Under the pieces are notes generated by a model. The model had not been told where the DNA came from. It worked only from the letters and a program-made list of their open reading frames with translations, and searched no databases. From Bhargavaea massiliensis (GTDB taxonomy: Bacteria > Bacillota > Bacilli > Bacillales_A > Planococcaceae), in assembly GCF_018390575.1 (NCBI RefSeq), contig NZ_JAHBCJ010000009.1, positions 29,071 through 93,070 on the forward strand: a stretch of 64,000 nucleotides of DNA. Reading direction: 5' to 3'. This document shows, piece by piece, positions 7,740-17,818 of the stretch. Position 1 is the first letter of the stretch, and the number at the start of each line of letters is the position of its first letter. Position numbers and translations under genes: made by a program.

Positions 7740-9593
7740 ATGAAACTGCTTGACCGATTAAAGTCCGACATCCTGGTGGCCGACGGCGCCATGGGCACGC
7801 TGCTGTATTCCTACGGCATCGATTATTGCTATGAGGAACTGAACGTGACGCGTCCGGACGCGGTCTCGAAAATTCACCGTGACTATGTGGAGGCCGGAGC
7901 GGATGTGATCCAGACCAATACTTACGGGGCCGGCCTGTTCAAGCTTGGACGCTATGGGCTCGAGGGCCAGATGGAGGCGATCAACCGGGCGGCGATCCGC
8001 CTGGCGAAGGATGCCGCTCCGGACGGACGATATGTCCTCGGCACGATCGGCGGGGTGCGGGGTGTTCAGAATAATGGGCCGGAACTCGGGGAGATTGTGG
8101 AATCCGCGGTTCGCCAGGCGGCGGTTCTTTTGGAGGGCGATCCGGACGGCCTGCTGCTGGAAACGTATTACGACCTTGACGAGCTGGCGGCCGTTGTCCG
8201 GCGGTTGCGCAAGCTGACGGAGCTGCCGATTGTCGCGCAAGTGTCCCTTCAAGAACCGGAAAATCTTCAAAACGGCACCAGCCTGAATGACGCGTTCCGG
8301 TTGTTGGAGTCGGAAGGAGCCGATGTCGTGGGCGTCAACTGCCGGCTTGGCCCGTTTCATACGATCCGGGCATTCGAGCAGGCGGAACTGCCGGAACGCG
8401 CCTTTTTGTCGGCCGCTCCGAATGCAAGCCTGCCCGCGCTCCGGGAAGGCCGGTTCGTGTATTCGTCAGGCGCCGACTACTTCGGGCGTTCTGCTGTCCG
8501 GCTGCGAAATGAAGGGGTGCGGCTGATCGGCGGGTGCTGCGGGACGACGCCCGACCATATCCGGGAAGCGAAAAAACACCTGGAGGGGCTGGCCCCCGTG
8601 ATGGAAAAAGACGTGGTGCCCCGAATGCCGCAGGAAATCCGGGAAGCCGATCCCCTTTCCCGTGAGCCGATCCATGTGCAGGCCCAAAAAAGGCGGACGG
8701 TCATCGTCGAACTGGACACTCCCCGCCACCTTGAGACGGACGCTTACTTTCATGCCGCCCAGACGCTGTATGAAGCGGGAATCGACGCGGTCACGCTGGC
8801 GGACAACTCCCTCGCCTCCCCGCGCATCAGCAATGTGGCGATGGGCTCGCTGCTCAAACACCGCCATGGTGTCCATCCGCTGATCCACATTACGTGCCGG
8901 GACCGGAATCTGATCGGCCTGCAGTCGCATCTGATGGGTCTGGATGCGCTCGGCATCGGCGATATCCTCGCCATCACCGGAGACCCGGCGAAAGTCGGCG
9001 ACTTCCCGGGCGCGTCGAATGTGTACGACGTCTCCAGCATGGAGCTGATCCGCCTGATCAAGGGGTTGAACGAAGGCATGTCCTTTTCCGGCAAATCGCT
9101 CCGGAAAAAGACGAACTTCTCTGTCGCGGCTGCGTTCAACCCGAACGTCAAGGTGCTGTCCAAAGCGGTCCGCAGGCTAGAGAAGAAGATCGAAGCGGGC
9201 TCGGATTATTTTATCACACAGCCGGTCTATTCCAAGGAAACGGTCATCGAGATCCACGAAGAAACCAAACACCTCGGCGTCCCGATTTTCATCGGCATCA
9301 TGCCGCTCACGCATATCCGGAACGCCGAGTTCCTCCACAACGAAGTGCCGGGCATCCAGCTGTCCGATGAAGTGCTGGAACGCATGCGGGCATGCGGTGA
9401 AGACCGCGCGGCAGGAGCGGCGGAAGGCGTTCAGATCGCCAAGGAGCTGATCGATACTGTGGCGGAGCTGTTCAACGGCATTTACCTGATCACACCGTTT
9501 CTCCGCTACGAAATGACGCTCGACCTTTTCCGCCACATCCAGCAGATCGACCGACGAAAGGAGTCCCAATCCTATGCCGACATCACGAATTAA
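7740..9593 (+). CDS. yitJ: Bifunctional homocysteine S-methyltransferase / methylenetetrahydrofolate reductase (YitJ)
   Basis: This 617-residue fusion has an N-terminal homocysteine methyltransferase domain (about 1-290) with zinc ligands Cys201 (GVNCRLGP) and Cys266/Cys267 (GGCCGTTPDHI). The C-terminal MTHFR domain (about 320-610) contains LADNSLASPRISN, GDILAITGDPAK and YFITQPVYS. It would produce 5-methyl-THF and help methylate homocysteine to methionine. Length matches B. subtilis YitJ, also SAM-riboswitch controlled. The ATG is preceded by AAAGGAA. The end overlaps metH by 20 bases, so the two are one operon under the riboswitch. Confidence 0.95.
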   Translation: MKLLDRLKSDILVADGAMGTLLYSYGIDYCYEELNVTRPDAVSKIHRDYVEAGADVIQTNTYGAGLFKLGRYGLEGQMEAINRAAIRLAKDAAPDGRYVLGTIGGVRGVQNNGPELGEIVESAVRQAAVLLEGDPDGLLLETYYDLDELAAVVRRLRKLTELPIVAQVSLQEPENLQNGTSLNDAFRLLESEGADVVGVNCRLGPFHTIRAFEQAELPERAFLSAAPNASLPALREGRFVYSSGADYFGRSAVRLRNEGVRLIGGCCGTTPDHIREAKKHLEGLAPVMEKDVVPRMPQEIREADPLSREPIHVQAQKRRTVIVELDTPRHLETDAYFHAAQTLYEAGIDAVTLADNSLASPRISNVAMGSLLKHRHGVHPLIHITCRDRNLIGLQSHLMGLDALGIGDILAITGDPAKVGDFPGASNVYDVSSMELIRLIKGLNEGMSFSGKSLRKKTNFSVAAAFNPNVKVLSKAVRRLEKKIEAGSDYFITQPVYSKETVIEIHEETKHLGVPIFIGIMPLTHIRNAEFLHNEVPGIQLSDEVLERMRACGEDRAAGAAEGVQIAKELIDTVAELFNGIYLITPFLRYEMTLDLFRHIQQIDRRKESQSYADITN

Positions 9594-12500
9594 CGAACAG
9601 CTGAACGAGCGCATCCTCCTTCTGGACGGGGCGATGGGAACAATGCTGCAGGCCGAGGACCTGTCCCCTGAAGATTTCGGCGGGGAAGCCTACGATGGCT
9701 GCAACGAAAACCTCAATCTCACCCGTCCCGACGTAATCCGGAACATCCACGCCGCCTACTTGGAAGCAGGCGCCGATATCATCTCCACCAACACGTTTGG
9801 CGGCACTCCGCTTGTCCTGGATGAATTCGATCTCGGCGACAGAGCAGAAGAAATCAACCGGCAAGCGGCCATTCTCGCCAGGGAACAGGCCGATGCCTAC
9901 TCGACGCCGGAATGGCCGAGGTTTGTCGCGGGAGCAATAGGGCCGACGACCAAAACGCTGTCCGTCACGGGCGGCACCACTTTTGAGGACTTGTCGGAGC
10001 ACTTCTATGTTCAGGCCAAGGCGCTGATCGAGGGCGGTGCGGATCTGCTGCTCATGGAAACGAGCCAGGACATGCTGAACGTCAAAGCCGGCACGATCGG
10101 CATCCGCCGCGCCTTCGTTGAAACAGGGACCGAGCTGCCGATCATGATCTCCGGGACGATCGAGCCGATGGGCACGACGCTTGCCGGCCAGTCGATCGAG
10201 GCGTTTTACCTGTCGATCGAGCATATCCGGCCGCTGTCGGTCGGGCTGAACTGCGCAACCGGCCCCGAGTTCATGACCGACCATCTGCGTTCTCTGTCCG
10301 AGCTGGCGAATTCCTACGTCACCTGTTACCCGAACGCCGGGCTTCCGGACCATGAAGGACGTTACCATGAATCTCCTGAGTCCCTGTCACTGAAGCTGAA
10401 AGGTTTCGCAGAAAAAGGCTGGCTCAACATGGTCGGCGGCTGCTGCGGCACGATACCGGACCATATCCGCGCCCTACGCACGGCGGTCGATGGGCTCGAG
10501 CCCCGGAAGCGGCCGGAAGAAGCCCATGGCCACGCCGTATCCGGCATCGAGCCGCTCCTGTACGACGACTCGATGCGCCCGCTCCTGATCGGCGAGCGGA
10601 CGAACGTCATCGGCTCGCGCAAATTCAAGCGGCTGATCGTCGAGGAAAAGTACGAGGAAGCCGCGGAAATCGCACGCGCCCAGGTTAAAGGCGGTGCGCA
10701 CGTAATTGATATCTGCCTCGCAAACCCGGACCGCAACGAGCTGGCCGACATGAAGGCGTTCATGCAGGAAGTCGTGAAAAAAGTGAAGGTCCCGCTCGTG
10801 ATCGACTCGACTGACGAAAATGTCATTGAGGAAGCGCTCAAGCATACGCAGGGCAAGGCGATCATCAATTCCATCAACCTTGAAGACGGCGAGGAACGGT
10901 TCGACGCGGTCATGCCCCTCGTGAAAAAGTACGGAGCGGCCGTCGTCGTCGGGACAATCGACGAAACCGGGATGGCGCTCACACGCGAGCGCAAGCTGGA
11001 AGTGGCCAAGCGCTCGTATGACCTGCTCACGATAAAGTGGGGTCTCGCCCCCGAAGATATCATCTTCGACCCGCTCGTCTTCCCTGTCGGCACCGGCGAT
11101 GCGCAATACATCGGATCCGCCACCGAAACCGTTGAAGGCATCCGGCTGATCAAACAGGAAATGCCGCGCACGCTTACGACGCTCGGCGTCTCAAACGTCT
11201 CGTTCGGCCTTCCCCCAGTAGGCAGGGAAGTGCTGAACGCCGTCTATCTGTACCACTGCACACAGGCGGGCCTCGATTATGCCATTGTCAACACGGAAAA
11301 GCTTGAGCGTTTTGCTTCGATTTCAAGAGAAGAAATCACCATGGCGGAAGATCTCCTGTTCCGGACGACCGACGAGACGCTCGCCGAATTCACCGACTTT
11401 TACCGTGACAAAAAGAAGGAGAAAACAGAAGACGACATCCCGAAAACCGTGCCTGAGCGGCTGGCTTATTATGTGGTCGAGGGCACGAAGGAAGGCCTCA
11501 TCCCGGACCTTGAAGCGGCACTGCAGCTTTACGATACCCCGCTTGATGTGATCAACGGCCCGCTCATGGACGGCATGGCCGAGGTCGGCCGGCTGTTCAA
11601 CGACAACCAGCTGATTGTCGCGGAAGTGCTCCAAAGCGCCGAGGTGATGAAGGCGTCGGTGTCGTTCCTCGAACAGTTCATGGAGAAAAAAGAGGATGAT
11701 TCCGGCAAAGGGAAAATCGTGCTCGCCACCGTCAAGGGCGACGTGCACGATATCGGCAAGAACCTCGTCGACATCATCCTGAGCAACAACGGCTTTAAAG
11801 TGGTGGATATTGGCATCAAGGTGACGCCCGCGACACTGATCGATGTGATCCGCAAAGAAAAGCCGGACATCGTTGGCCTGTCCGGGCTGCTCGTCAAATC
11901 CGCCCAGCAAATGGTGCTGACCGCCCAAGACTTCAAGTCGGCGGGGATCAACCTGCCGATCATGGTCGGCGGGGCGGCACTTACCCGCCGCTTCACAGAA
12001 ACAAAAATCATGCCGGAATACGACGGGCCCGTCCTGTATGCCAAAGACGCGATGCAGGGGCTGGACCTTGCCAACCGCCTGCAGGGAGGCAGCCGCGAGA
12101 AGCTGCTGGAGGAAATCGAACAGCAGCTCGACAAGCGCCGTGAAACCGAAGCCTACCGGGAATCGCGCGGAACCGCGGTGGCCGTTGCAACCCGGCCGGT
12201 CCGGACCGTCCGCAGTGATGTCAGTGTGATGGCGCCGAAAGACTTGCGGCGCCGGATTATCCGGGACTACTCCGTTTCGCACCTCTACCCGTATGTCAAC
12301 ATGCGGACACTGATCGGCCACCACCTCGGACTCCGGGGCAACGTCAACAAAATGCTCGAAGAAGGCGAGCCGAGGGCCCATGAGCTACTGGAACTGGTCA
12401 CCAGTTTTCTCCAGTCAGGCAACCTGCGCGCCTCCGGTCTGTATCAGTTTTTCCCCGCTCAGGCGGACGGGGATGATGTCGTCGTCTACGACCCGGAAGG

Positions 12501-13008
12501 CAGCGGACGGGAAATCGAGCGCTTTTCGTTCCCCCGGCAGGAAAAGGAACCGTTCCTGTGCCTCGCCGATTACCTGAAACCCGTGGACAGCGGCGAAATG
12601 GACTATATCGCGCTGATGCAGGTGACAGCGGGACATGGCGTCCGCGATTTCGCCGAGAAGCTGAAAGCCGACGGCAAATTCTTGGAGAGCCATGCCTTCC
12701 AGGCCACCGCGCTTGAACTCGCGGAAGGCTTTGCCGAACGGATCCACCAGGAGATCCGCGACCAGTGGGGCTTCCCGGACGCGACCGACTTCACGATGCA
12801 GGACCGGTTTGCCGCCCGCTACCGGGGTCAGCGTTTTTCGTTCGGCTATCCCGCATGCCCGAACCTGGAGGACCAGGCGAAGCTGTTCGGCCTCCTGAAG
12901 CCCGAAGACATCGGTGTCCATCTGACCGAGGAATTCATGATGGAACCGGAAGCCTCGGTCTCGGCAATCGTGTTTGCCCACCCGGACGCACGGTACTTTA
13001 ACGTGTGA
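9574..13008 (+). CDS. metH: Cobalamin-dependent methionine synthase
   Basis: This 1144-residue MetH has all expected modules. The homocysteine domain has zinc ligands Cys227, Cys290 and Cys291. The pterin-binding domain begins near residue 330 ([12 protein letters not shown]). The B12 cap and B12-binding domains carry the lower-ligand motif DVHDIGKN with His725 and the [10 protein letters not shown] strand, and the C-terminal reactivation domain ends in [10 protein letters not shown]. It transfers methyl from 5-methyl-THF to homocysteine. The start lies inside the yitJ end, after AAAGGAG. With YitJ it makes a self-contained methionine regeneration unit under one SAM riboswitch. Confidence 0.97.
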   Translation: MPTSRINEQLNERILLLDGAMGTMLQAEDLSPEDFGGEAYDGCNENLNLTRPDVIRNIHAAYLEAGADIISTNTFGGTPLVLDEFDLGDRAEEINRQAAILAREQADAYSTPEWPRFVAGAIGPTTKTLSVTGGTTFEDLSEHFYVQAKALIEGGADLLLMETSQDMLNVKAGTIGIRRAFVETGTELPIMISGTIEPMGTTLAGQSIEAFYLSIEHIRPLSVGLNCATGPEFMTDHLRSLSELANSYVTCYPNAGLPDHEGRYHESPESLSLKLKGFAEKGWLNMVGGCCGTIPDHIRALRTAVDGLEPRKRPEEAHGHAVSGIEPLLYDDSMRPLLIGERTNVIGSRKFKRLIVEEKYEEAAEIARAQVKGGAHVIDICLANPDRNELADMKAFMQEVVKKVKVPLVIDSTDENVIEEALKHTQGKAIINSINLEDGEERFDAVMPLVKKYGAAVVVGTIDETGMALTRERKLEVAKRSYDLLTIKWGLAPEDIIFDPLVFPVGTGDAQYIGSATETVEGIRLIKQEMPRTLTTLGVSNVSFGLPPVGREVLNAVYLYHCTQAGLDYAIVNTEKLERFASISREEITMAEDLLFRTTDETLAEFTDFYRDKKKEKTEDDIPKTVPERLAYYVVEGTKEGLIPDLEAALQLYDTPLDVINGPLMDGMAEVGRLFNDNQLIVAEVLQSAEVMKASVSFLEQFMEKKEDDSGKGKIVLATVKGDVHDIGKNLVDIILSNNGFKVVDIGIKVTPATLIDVIRKEKPDIVGLSGLLVKSAQQMVLTAQDFKSAGINLPIMVGGAALTRRFTETKIMPEYDGPVLYAKDAMQGLDLANRLQGGSREKLLEEIEQQLDKRRETEAYRESRGTAVAVATRPVRTVRSDVSVMAPKDLRRRIIRDYSVSHLYPYVNMRTLIGHHLGLRGNVNKMLEEGEPRAHELLELVTSFLQSGNLRASGLYQFFPAQADGDDVVVYDPEGSGREIERFSFPRQEKEPFLCLADYLKPVDSGEMDYIALMQVTAGHGVRDFAEKLKADGKFLESHAFQATALELAEGFAERIHQEIRDQWGFPDATDFTMQDRFAARYRGQRFSFGYPACPNLEDQAKLFGLLKPEDIGVHLTEEFMMEPEASVSAIVFAHPDARYFNV

Positions 13009-13022
13009 GTGAATGCCAAGCG

Positions 13023-13127
13023 GCGAATCGTCATTCTCAAACAGGGAATCGTCACTCTCGAGAGGCGAATCGTCATTCTCAAGTGATGAATCGTCATACT
13101 CACTGGCAGAATCGTCACTCTCAGCTC
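13023..13127. repeat. Five tandem 21-bp repeats after metH
   Basis: Five units start at 13023, 13044, 13065, 13086 and 13107. Each has the 14-base core GAATCGTCAYTCTC (one base change in unit four) followed by seven variable bases. Spacing is exactly 21 bases throughout while the linkers differ, so the core, not the whole unit, is being kept. The array lies between the metH stop codon and its terminator. Confidence 0.9.
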
Positions 13128-13150
13128 ACTTATCCCGAAAAACCCAAAAC

Positions 13151-13181
13151 ACCCCTGCAGCCACTTTCGCTGCAGGGGTTC
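13151..13181. terminator. Bidirectional terminator between metH and the YeiH-type gene
   Basis: A perfect ten-base stem CCCCTGCAGC/GCTGCAGGGG lies between two convergent genes, with an A-rich flank on the left suited to the minus-strand gene and TT on the right. Confidence 0.75.
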
Positions 13182-13190
13182 AACTATTCA

Positions 13191-14189
13191 TCAAACGACG
13201 AGCCGTACATAGCCATAGACGATGGCAGCCAATACCAGCGAACCGATCAGGCAGGCGGCAAACGGCCTGAATCCCGCTTTCCGGAACGCATTAAAACTGA
13301 CCCCCAGGCCGATGCCGGCCATCGCCATCGCCAGCAGCAGATAAGCAAGGTCGACGAGGCGCGCGGCGACCGTTTCCGGCACAATCCCTGTTGTGTGGAC
13401 GGCGCTGACGGCGAGGAAGCCGAGGATAAACCAAGGTATCGGCAGTTCCCGGAACGTCAGGCGCCCTCCCTGTTGTCCTTCTTTCTTCATCTTCCGGGCG
13501 GCATAAATGCCGATGCCCGCCGCGACAAAGACAAGGAGGACGACGCGTGTCAGTTTGACGACAAGCGCAAAATCAAGCGCTTCGGCCCCTGCCGCGTCCC
13601 CGGCCGCGACGACGTTTGCAATCTCATGCAGCGAACCGCCGGCAAACAGGCCGTACTGCTTCTCGGTCAGTCCCATGACCGGGTGCAGAAGCGCATAGGC
13701 GAAAGTGAACAGCGTCCCCACGATTGAAATGATCGCTACGCTCACCGCGGTCTCTTCCGGCTTGGACTTGACCTGAGAAGAAACCGCGCCGATCGCAGCC
13801 GCTCCGCAGATACCCGTGCCCGCCGCGGTCAGGAACCCGATTGCCGGATCCGACTTCAGCAGTTTGGCCGCAGCCCAGACCGCTGCGATCCCGACGGCCA
13901 CACTGATGGCCGCGAGCCCAAAAGCTGTCCAGCCGGCCTCCGCCAGGTCACCGAGATGCAGCCGCATCCCGAGCAGGATGATCCCCGCCCGGAGCAGTTT
14001 TTTCGAGGCAAACTTGAGTCCGCTCCCCCACTCATCCTTCACCGGCAAGAATGTATTCCAGAGCATGCCGAGCAGGATCGCAAACACGAGCGGCCCGATC
14101 AGCGATATATATGGAAGGCCGGCCGCGAGCTCTGCGAGCACCGCAAGCAGAAGCGTCAGGCCGATTCCGATCCAGAATCCTTTATTCAT
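13191..14189 (-). CDS. YeiH-family putative sulfate/sulfur-compound exporter (UPF0324)
   Basis: This 332-residue membrane protein has about ten hydrophobic segments. It matches the YeiH/UPF0324 family: GPLVFAILLGMLWN near the N terminus, a Gly-rich GTGICGAAAIGAVS loop and AGGSLHEIANVVAA. ATG at 14189 was chosen because AAAGGGG lies just upstream and the protein then opens with a membrane segment. It is divergent from a LysR regulator, the same arrangement as yeiH with yeiE in enterobacteria. Substrate is not proven for the family; sulfate or sulfite export is a common annotation. Confidence 0.85.
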   Translation of the reverse strand: MNKGFWIGIGLTLLLAVLAELAAGLPYISLIGPLVFAILLGMLWNTFLPVKDEWGSGLKFASKKLLRAGIILLGMRLHLGDLAEAGWTAFGLAAISVAVGIAAVWAAAKLLKSDPAIGFLTAAGTGICGAAAIGAVSSQVKSKPEETAVSVAIISIVGTLFTFAYALLHPVMGLTEKQYGLFAGGSLHEIANVVAAGDAAGAEALDFALVVKLTRVVLLVFVAAGIGIYAARKMKKEGQQGGRLTFRELPIPWFILGFLAVSAVHTTGIVPETVAARLVDLAYLLLAMAMAGIGLGVSFNAFRKAGFRPFAACLIGSLVLAAIVYGYVRLVV

Positions 14190-14296
14190 GAATGTTGCCC
14201 CTTTCCTTGCCTTCATTATAGACTTACGGTGTCAATCATTAAAATGAACCTTCATGATAGAATCAATCAGAAATTCTGATGGAAAGGAGGCAGGAT

Positions 14297-15178
14297 ATGC
14301 TTTTGGAGCAATTAAGGACATTCACCGAAGTGGCAGAGCGCAGGAACTTTACGAAAGCGGGTGAGGCGCTGAACCTCGCCCAGCCGACTGTCAGCCTGCA
14401 CATCAGACAGCTGGAGGAGGAATTCGGCACGGCGCTTTTTATCCGGTCACGGAAGCAGTTCAGCATCACGCCGGCCGGGCAACTGCTTTACGAGCGCGCC
14501 AGGCAGCTGCTGACGCTTGCGGAGGAAACGAAGGAAGACATGATGCGGCAAAGCGGCGAGCTCACCGGCACGCTGACCATCGCTGCCAGCTACACGATCG
14601 GCGAATACGTGCTCCCCCGCCTGCTGGAAGATCTGCTCGCCGCCCATCCGAAGCTGGAAGTCATCATCTCCATCAGCAATACCGAGGAGGTCGAGGCCAA
14701 AGTGCGCGAGTTCCGATGCGATGTCGGCTGCATCGAAGGCACCGTCCGGCTTGACGGTCTCACCGCCGTCCCGTTCATGGAAGATGAGCTGATTGTGGTC
14801 TGCGGAACCGGCCATCCGCTTGCCGGAAAGGCCGACGTCACCCCTGAAGACCTCCAACAGGCGCGCTGGATCACCCGCGAGGAAGGATCCGGTACGAGGG
14901 AGCATACCGACCACCTGCTCCGCTCCCTCGGACATGTGAAACCCGGCCGCATGATCATCGGGTCGAACGGCGGCGTTATCCAGGCGGTCGTCGCAGGACT
15001 CGGCATCGCTGCGGTTTCCGTCCATGCAGCGCAGGACGGTCTTGAAACCGGCCGTCTCGTGCAGCTGGACGCCAATATCCCGCCGCAGAAGAGGACGTTT
15101 TCCGTTCTTCATGCACCGGCGATGCAGGGCCATGCCGCCGTATCCGCGTTCCTGGAGGCGGTCGGCAAGAAGAAATAA
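14297..15178 (+). CDS. LysR-family regulator, CysL/YeiE-like
   Basis: A 293-residue LysR-type regulator. Its N-terminal winged helix (residues about 1-60) has FTEVAERRNFTKAGEALNL and the recognition helix QPTVSLHIRQLE, followed by a substrate-binding co-inducer domain. ATG at 14297 follows AAAGGAGG; an upstream ATG at 14279 lacks such a site. Divergent placement next to the YeiH-type exporter suggests that it controls it. It resembles CysL (sulfite reductase activator of B. subtilis) and YeiE; the effector is not readable. Confidence 0.87.
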   Translation: MLLEQLRTFTEVAERRNFTKAGEALNLAQPTVSLHIRQLEEEFGTALFIRSRKQFSITPAGQLLYERARQLLTLAEETKEDMMRQSGELTGTLTIAASYTIGEYVLPRLLEDLLAAHPKLEVIISISNTEEVEAKVREFRCDVGCIEGTVRLDGLTAVPFMEDELIVVCGTGHPLAGKADVTPEDLQQARWITREEGSGTREHTDHLLRSLGHVKPGRMIIGSNGGVIQAVVAGLGIAAVSVHAAQDGLETGRLVQLDANIPPQKRTFSVLHAPAMQGHAAVSAFLEAVGKKK

Positions 15179-15525
15179 AACGGCACACCGGATGCACTTA
15201 TGTTTTACTGTTTGTTTAATTTGGAGGTAGTTTTTGTAGACGGTGAGGTTTTTTCGCCTGCAGTACTTATTTGCGATTCGTCCTTAGGTATATGGGCCTG
15301 CGCTGTATGGAGTGCTTCAGCGAGGAGGTGGCCTGCTGTTTTGGGTGAGTATCCATTGCATTACGCAAGGTGTCAACTCTCCAAACACCTCCGGCACGTA
15401 ATTCCCTTATTATCTCGAGGAACTTTGATTCCGAGAAGGGCTTTCATACCATTTGGCTTTAATACCATTTAATGAGACAAAACGTTATGTTAGAATTGTT
15501 GAACTCTACAAAAAGGAGAGGTTAC
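15179..15525. other. Gene-free stretch at the left border of an AT-rich islet
   Basis: No convincing gene or RNA is seen. Composition changes from GC-rich on the left to AT-rich near 15,450. One copy of GGAGTGCTTCAG at about 15,309 resembles the core of the 29,009 repeat array. Possible promoter parts for the next gene are present but weak. Confidence 0.4.
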
Positions 15526-15750
15526 ATGAAAGTACTACTAATATTAAATATTGCTGTTTCTGTGATTTCCTTGCTTTTAAAGTTGTCAAACAATTTGTTT
15601 TCTATTCCAGTTGTTTTCTTTATCCTGCCTATTATCTTTGCTACATATAGCTTCCAATTAATAAAGAAGAACAAGAAGAAAGAAAGTTATATTTTTGTCG
15701 GGGTTACAACCGTCTTGACATTACTGGCTCTAAGTAGTTTTCAGTACTAA
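15526..15750 (+). CDS. Small three-segment membrane protein, unknown
   Basis: A 74-residue protein made of three hydrophobic stretches (about 2-19, 25-44 and 55-71) joined by short basic loops including KKNKKKE. The ATG follows AAAAAGGAGAGG. It is clearly AT-rich compared with flanking genes, as is the convergent secreted-protein gene next to it, suggesting that both arrived together. I recognise no family. Small multi-pass proteins next to secreted peptides are sometimes immunity factors; here that is only speculation. Confidence 0.6.
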   Translation: MKVLLILNIAVSVISLLLKLSNNLFSIPVVFFILPIIFATYSFQLIKKNKKKESYIFVGVTTVLTLLALSSFQY

Positions 15751-15756
15751 TAAAAA

Positions 15757-15782
15757 AGTTCCGACATTAGTCGGCACTTTTC
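15757..15782. terminator. Likely bidirectional terminator in the AT-rich islet
   Basis: The stem AAGTTCCGAC / GTCGGCACTTT (one bulge) lies between the two convergent genes, with an A run before and T run after it. Confidence 0.65.
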
Positions 15783-15823
15783 ATAGGGAGTCTGTATGTA
15801 CTTACCCCCTTGTCTAAGTCTAA

Positions 15824-16258
15824 TTAATATGGGGTTACACTCCAGGAAACCGGGACATGCGTATAGTATGGACGTTGATAAGGGTTATCTCGGTGCAACT
15901 TATAGTCATATGTAATAACTACCTTAAAACCATTGTTTCCGGCGCCGTGGTTAATTGCTGCAGCAATTGCACTAGCAGCTCCCGCGTAAACGAAAACTTT
16001 TGCTAGCGTAGAGAAGATACTTTTTCTTTCTAGAATAGTGGAAACACCGCCAGCCCCAGCACCGTAAATACCTAAATCTGTATTTGTGATATAAATAGTT
16101 TCCCTATACTTCACGTTGTTATCGTAAATTGGTACAGGATACTGACCATAATTGGGTTGAACCTCAAATTTAGAAGCCGAGGCAACGCCGCTTCCTGAGA
16201 CACAAACACCTGCAAACGCCACAACAATTACCATCAAAAGTTTTACCATATTCTTCAT
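15824..16258 (-). CDS. Secreted protein of unknown function, Gly/Ala-rich core
   Basis: A 144-residue protein with a typical signal peptide: basic start (KNMVK), hydrophobic core and a cleavage-like site at VASA-SK near residue 29. The mature part has a tyrosine-rich N-terminal half, a glycine/alanine-rich hydrophobic centre (GIYGAGAGG, YAGAASAIAAAINHGAG) and a Tyr/His-rich end (PYQRPYYTHVPVSWS). ATG at 16258 was chosen because GAGG lies six bases upstream. The gene is AT-rich and convergent with a small membrane protein. No family is recognised. An antimicrobial or cell-surface role is possible but unsupported. Confidence 0.65.
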   Translation of the reverse strand: MKNMVKLLMVIVVAFAGVCVSGSGVASASKFEVQPNYGQYPVPIYDNNVKYRETIYITNTDLGIYGAGAGGVSTILERKSIFSTLAKVFVYAGAASAIAAAINHGAGNNGFKVVITYDYKLHRDNPYQRPYYTHVPVSWSVTPY

Positions 16259-16579
16259 TCTATTCCTCATTTTGGTTTTATTATATCACAGAATAGAAAC
16301 AAATTTAACCCTTTTCTTGATTTTTTGGATAATTCATTGACGTATGTAGTTGCTGTAAATTTGTTTCACATTTCTATGAGGCGAGAAAGGACTTTCCCAT
16401 CTCACAAACTCGAGGAGAGCCAAAATTCCCATTTTTCAGCTGTCTCGAGTGTCACCGTATAGCTTGAAATATTTGTCGGGACGAACTACATAATGACGGG
16501 CTTGCTTACCCTCCATAGGGAGACATGCTAAAATGGTACTATTCCGAATTTACCCAACTCCAGAGGGGAGACCGTCAAA
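16259..16579. other. AT-rich intergenic region, right border of the islet
   Basis: It holds the promoter region of the secreted-protein gene (AT-rich at 16,270-16,340, with TTATATC on the plus strand) and the pepT leader with AGAGGGGAG before its start. CTCGAG occurs at 16,410 and 16,445 flanking an AT-rich segment. No gene or RNA is supported. Confidence 0.4.
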
Positions 16580-17806
16580 ATGAAAGAGAAACTGATCGAG
16601 CGCCTCGTGCGCTACGCAAAGATTGATACACAGTCCAATGAAGAAAGCACTTCGACGCCGTCGACGGAGGGCCAGTGGGACCTGCTCCGCCTGCTCGAGA
16701 AGGAAATGGCGGAGATCGGCCTGACCGAGATCACGCTGGACGAAAACGGCTACCTGTTCGGTACGCTTCCGGCGAACACCGACAAGGAACTCCCGGTGAT
16801 CGGCTTCCTCGCGCATGTCGATACGGCGACGGATTACACGGGCAAAAACGTCAATCCGCAGCGCATCGACAACTATGACGGATCCGACATCAAACTGAAC
16901 GAAAATACTGTCATGGCCAGGTCCGTGTTCCCGCAGCTGGACAACTACAAAGGCCACACGCTGATCACGACGGACGGCACGACACTTCTTGGAGCCGACA
17001 ACAAGGCGGGCATTGCAGAGATCATGACGGCGATGGAATATCTTGCGCAAAACCCGGATATCAGGCACGGCAAGCTCCGTGTTGCATTTTCCCCGGACGA
17101 GGAAATCGGCCGCGGGCCTCACAAGTTTGACGTCGAAGCGTTCGGTGCGGACTACGCCTACACGATGGACGGCGGCCCGCTCGGCGAGCTCCAGTATGAA
17201 AGCTTCAACGCAGCTGTGGCGAAAGTGACGTTCAACGGCACGAACATCCATCCCGGCTCCGCAAAGGACAAGATGGTCAACTCGATCCTGATTGCCCATG
17301 AGTTCCAGGCGGCGATGCCGGCGGATGAAATCCCGCAGAAAACCGATGATTATGAGGGCTTTATCCACCTCATGTACGTAGACGGTTCGGTCGAGAAGAC
17401 CACTCTCTCCTACATCATCCGTGACCATAGCCGCGAGAAGTTCGAAGCGAAAAAGCAACTGCTTGAAGAAACAGCCGCCAAGCTGAACAGCCAGTACGGC
17501 GAAGGCACGGTCGAACTTGAGCTGAATGACCAGTACTACAACATGGCGGAAAAAATCGAGCCTGTCATGCATATCGTGGATATCGCATCCGACGCCTTCA
17601 AAAACCTCGGCATCGAACCGAACATCATCCCGGTCCGCGGCGGCACGGACGGCTCGCAGCTTTCTTACATGGGTCTGCCGACACCGAACATCTTCACGGG
17701 CGGCGAGAACTTCCACGGCAAGTATGAATTCATCTCCGCCGACAATATGGAAAAAGCGGCGAATGTCATTATCGAGATGGTGAAGCTTTACGAAGAACGC
17801 GCATAA
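16580..17806 (+). CDS. pepT: Peptidase T (tripeptidase)
   Basis: This 408-residue M20 metallopeptidase has the expected dinuclear zinc site. His79 and Asp81 lie in AHVDTATD, Asp140 in LLGADNKAG, Glu174/175 in SPDEEIG and Asp197 in TMDGG, with a C-terminal His in the [11 protein letters not shown] segment. PepT removes the N-terminal residue from tripeptides in the cytoplasm, releasing amino acids for reuse. Length and motifs are normal. The start follows AGAGGGGAG. The next gene starts 13 bases later, so both may be co-transcribed. Confidence 0.95.
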   Translation: MKEKLIERLVRYAKIDTQSNEESTSTPSTEGQWDLLRLLEKEMAEIGLTEITLDENGYLFGTLPANTDKELPVIGFLAHVDTATDYTGKNVNPQRIDNYDGSDIKLNENTVMARSVFPQLDNYKGHTLITTDGTTLLGADNKAGIAEIMTAMEYLAQNPDIRHGKLRVAFSPDEEIGRGPHKFDVEAFGADYAYTMDGGPLGELQYESFNAAVAKVTFNGTNIHPGSAKDKMVNSILIAHEFQAAMPADEIPQKTDDYEGFIHLMYVDGSVEKTTLSYIIRDHSREKFEAKKQLLEETAAKLNSQYGEGTVELELNDQYYNMAEKIEPVMHIVDIASDAFKNLGIEPNIIPVRGGTDGSQLSYMGLPTPNIFTGGENFHGKYEFISADNMEKAANVIIEMVKLYEERA

Positions 17807-17818
17807 GGGGGCCGTATC

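Noticed and set aside
13023-13127. CRISPR array
   Set aside because: Repeat core 14 bases and linkers 7 bases are far too short; no cas genes.
13005-13727. Open frame with heptad repeats (NRHSQ- or ESSFS-type in two frames)
   Set aside because: The repeats come from the 21-bp DNA array, which is open in several frames; the rest runs antisense through the YeiH-type gene. No ribosome site.
15200-15472. Plus-strand frame of 90 codons in the gap after the LysR gene
   Set aside because: No ribosome site, odd composition, and no recognisable protein features.
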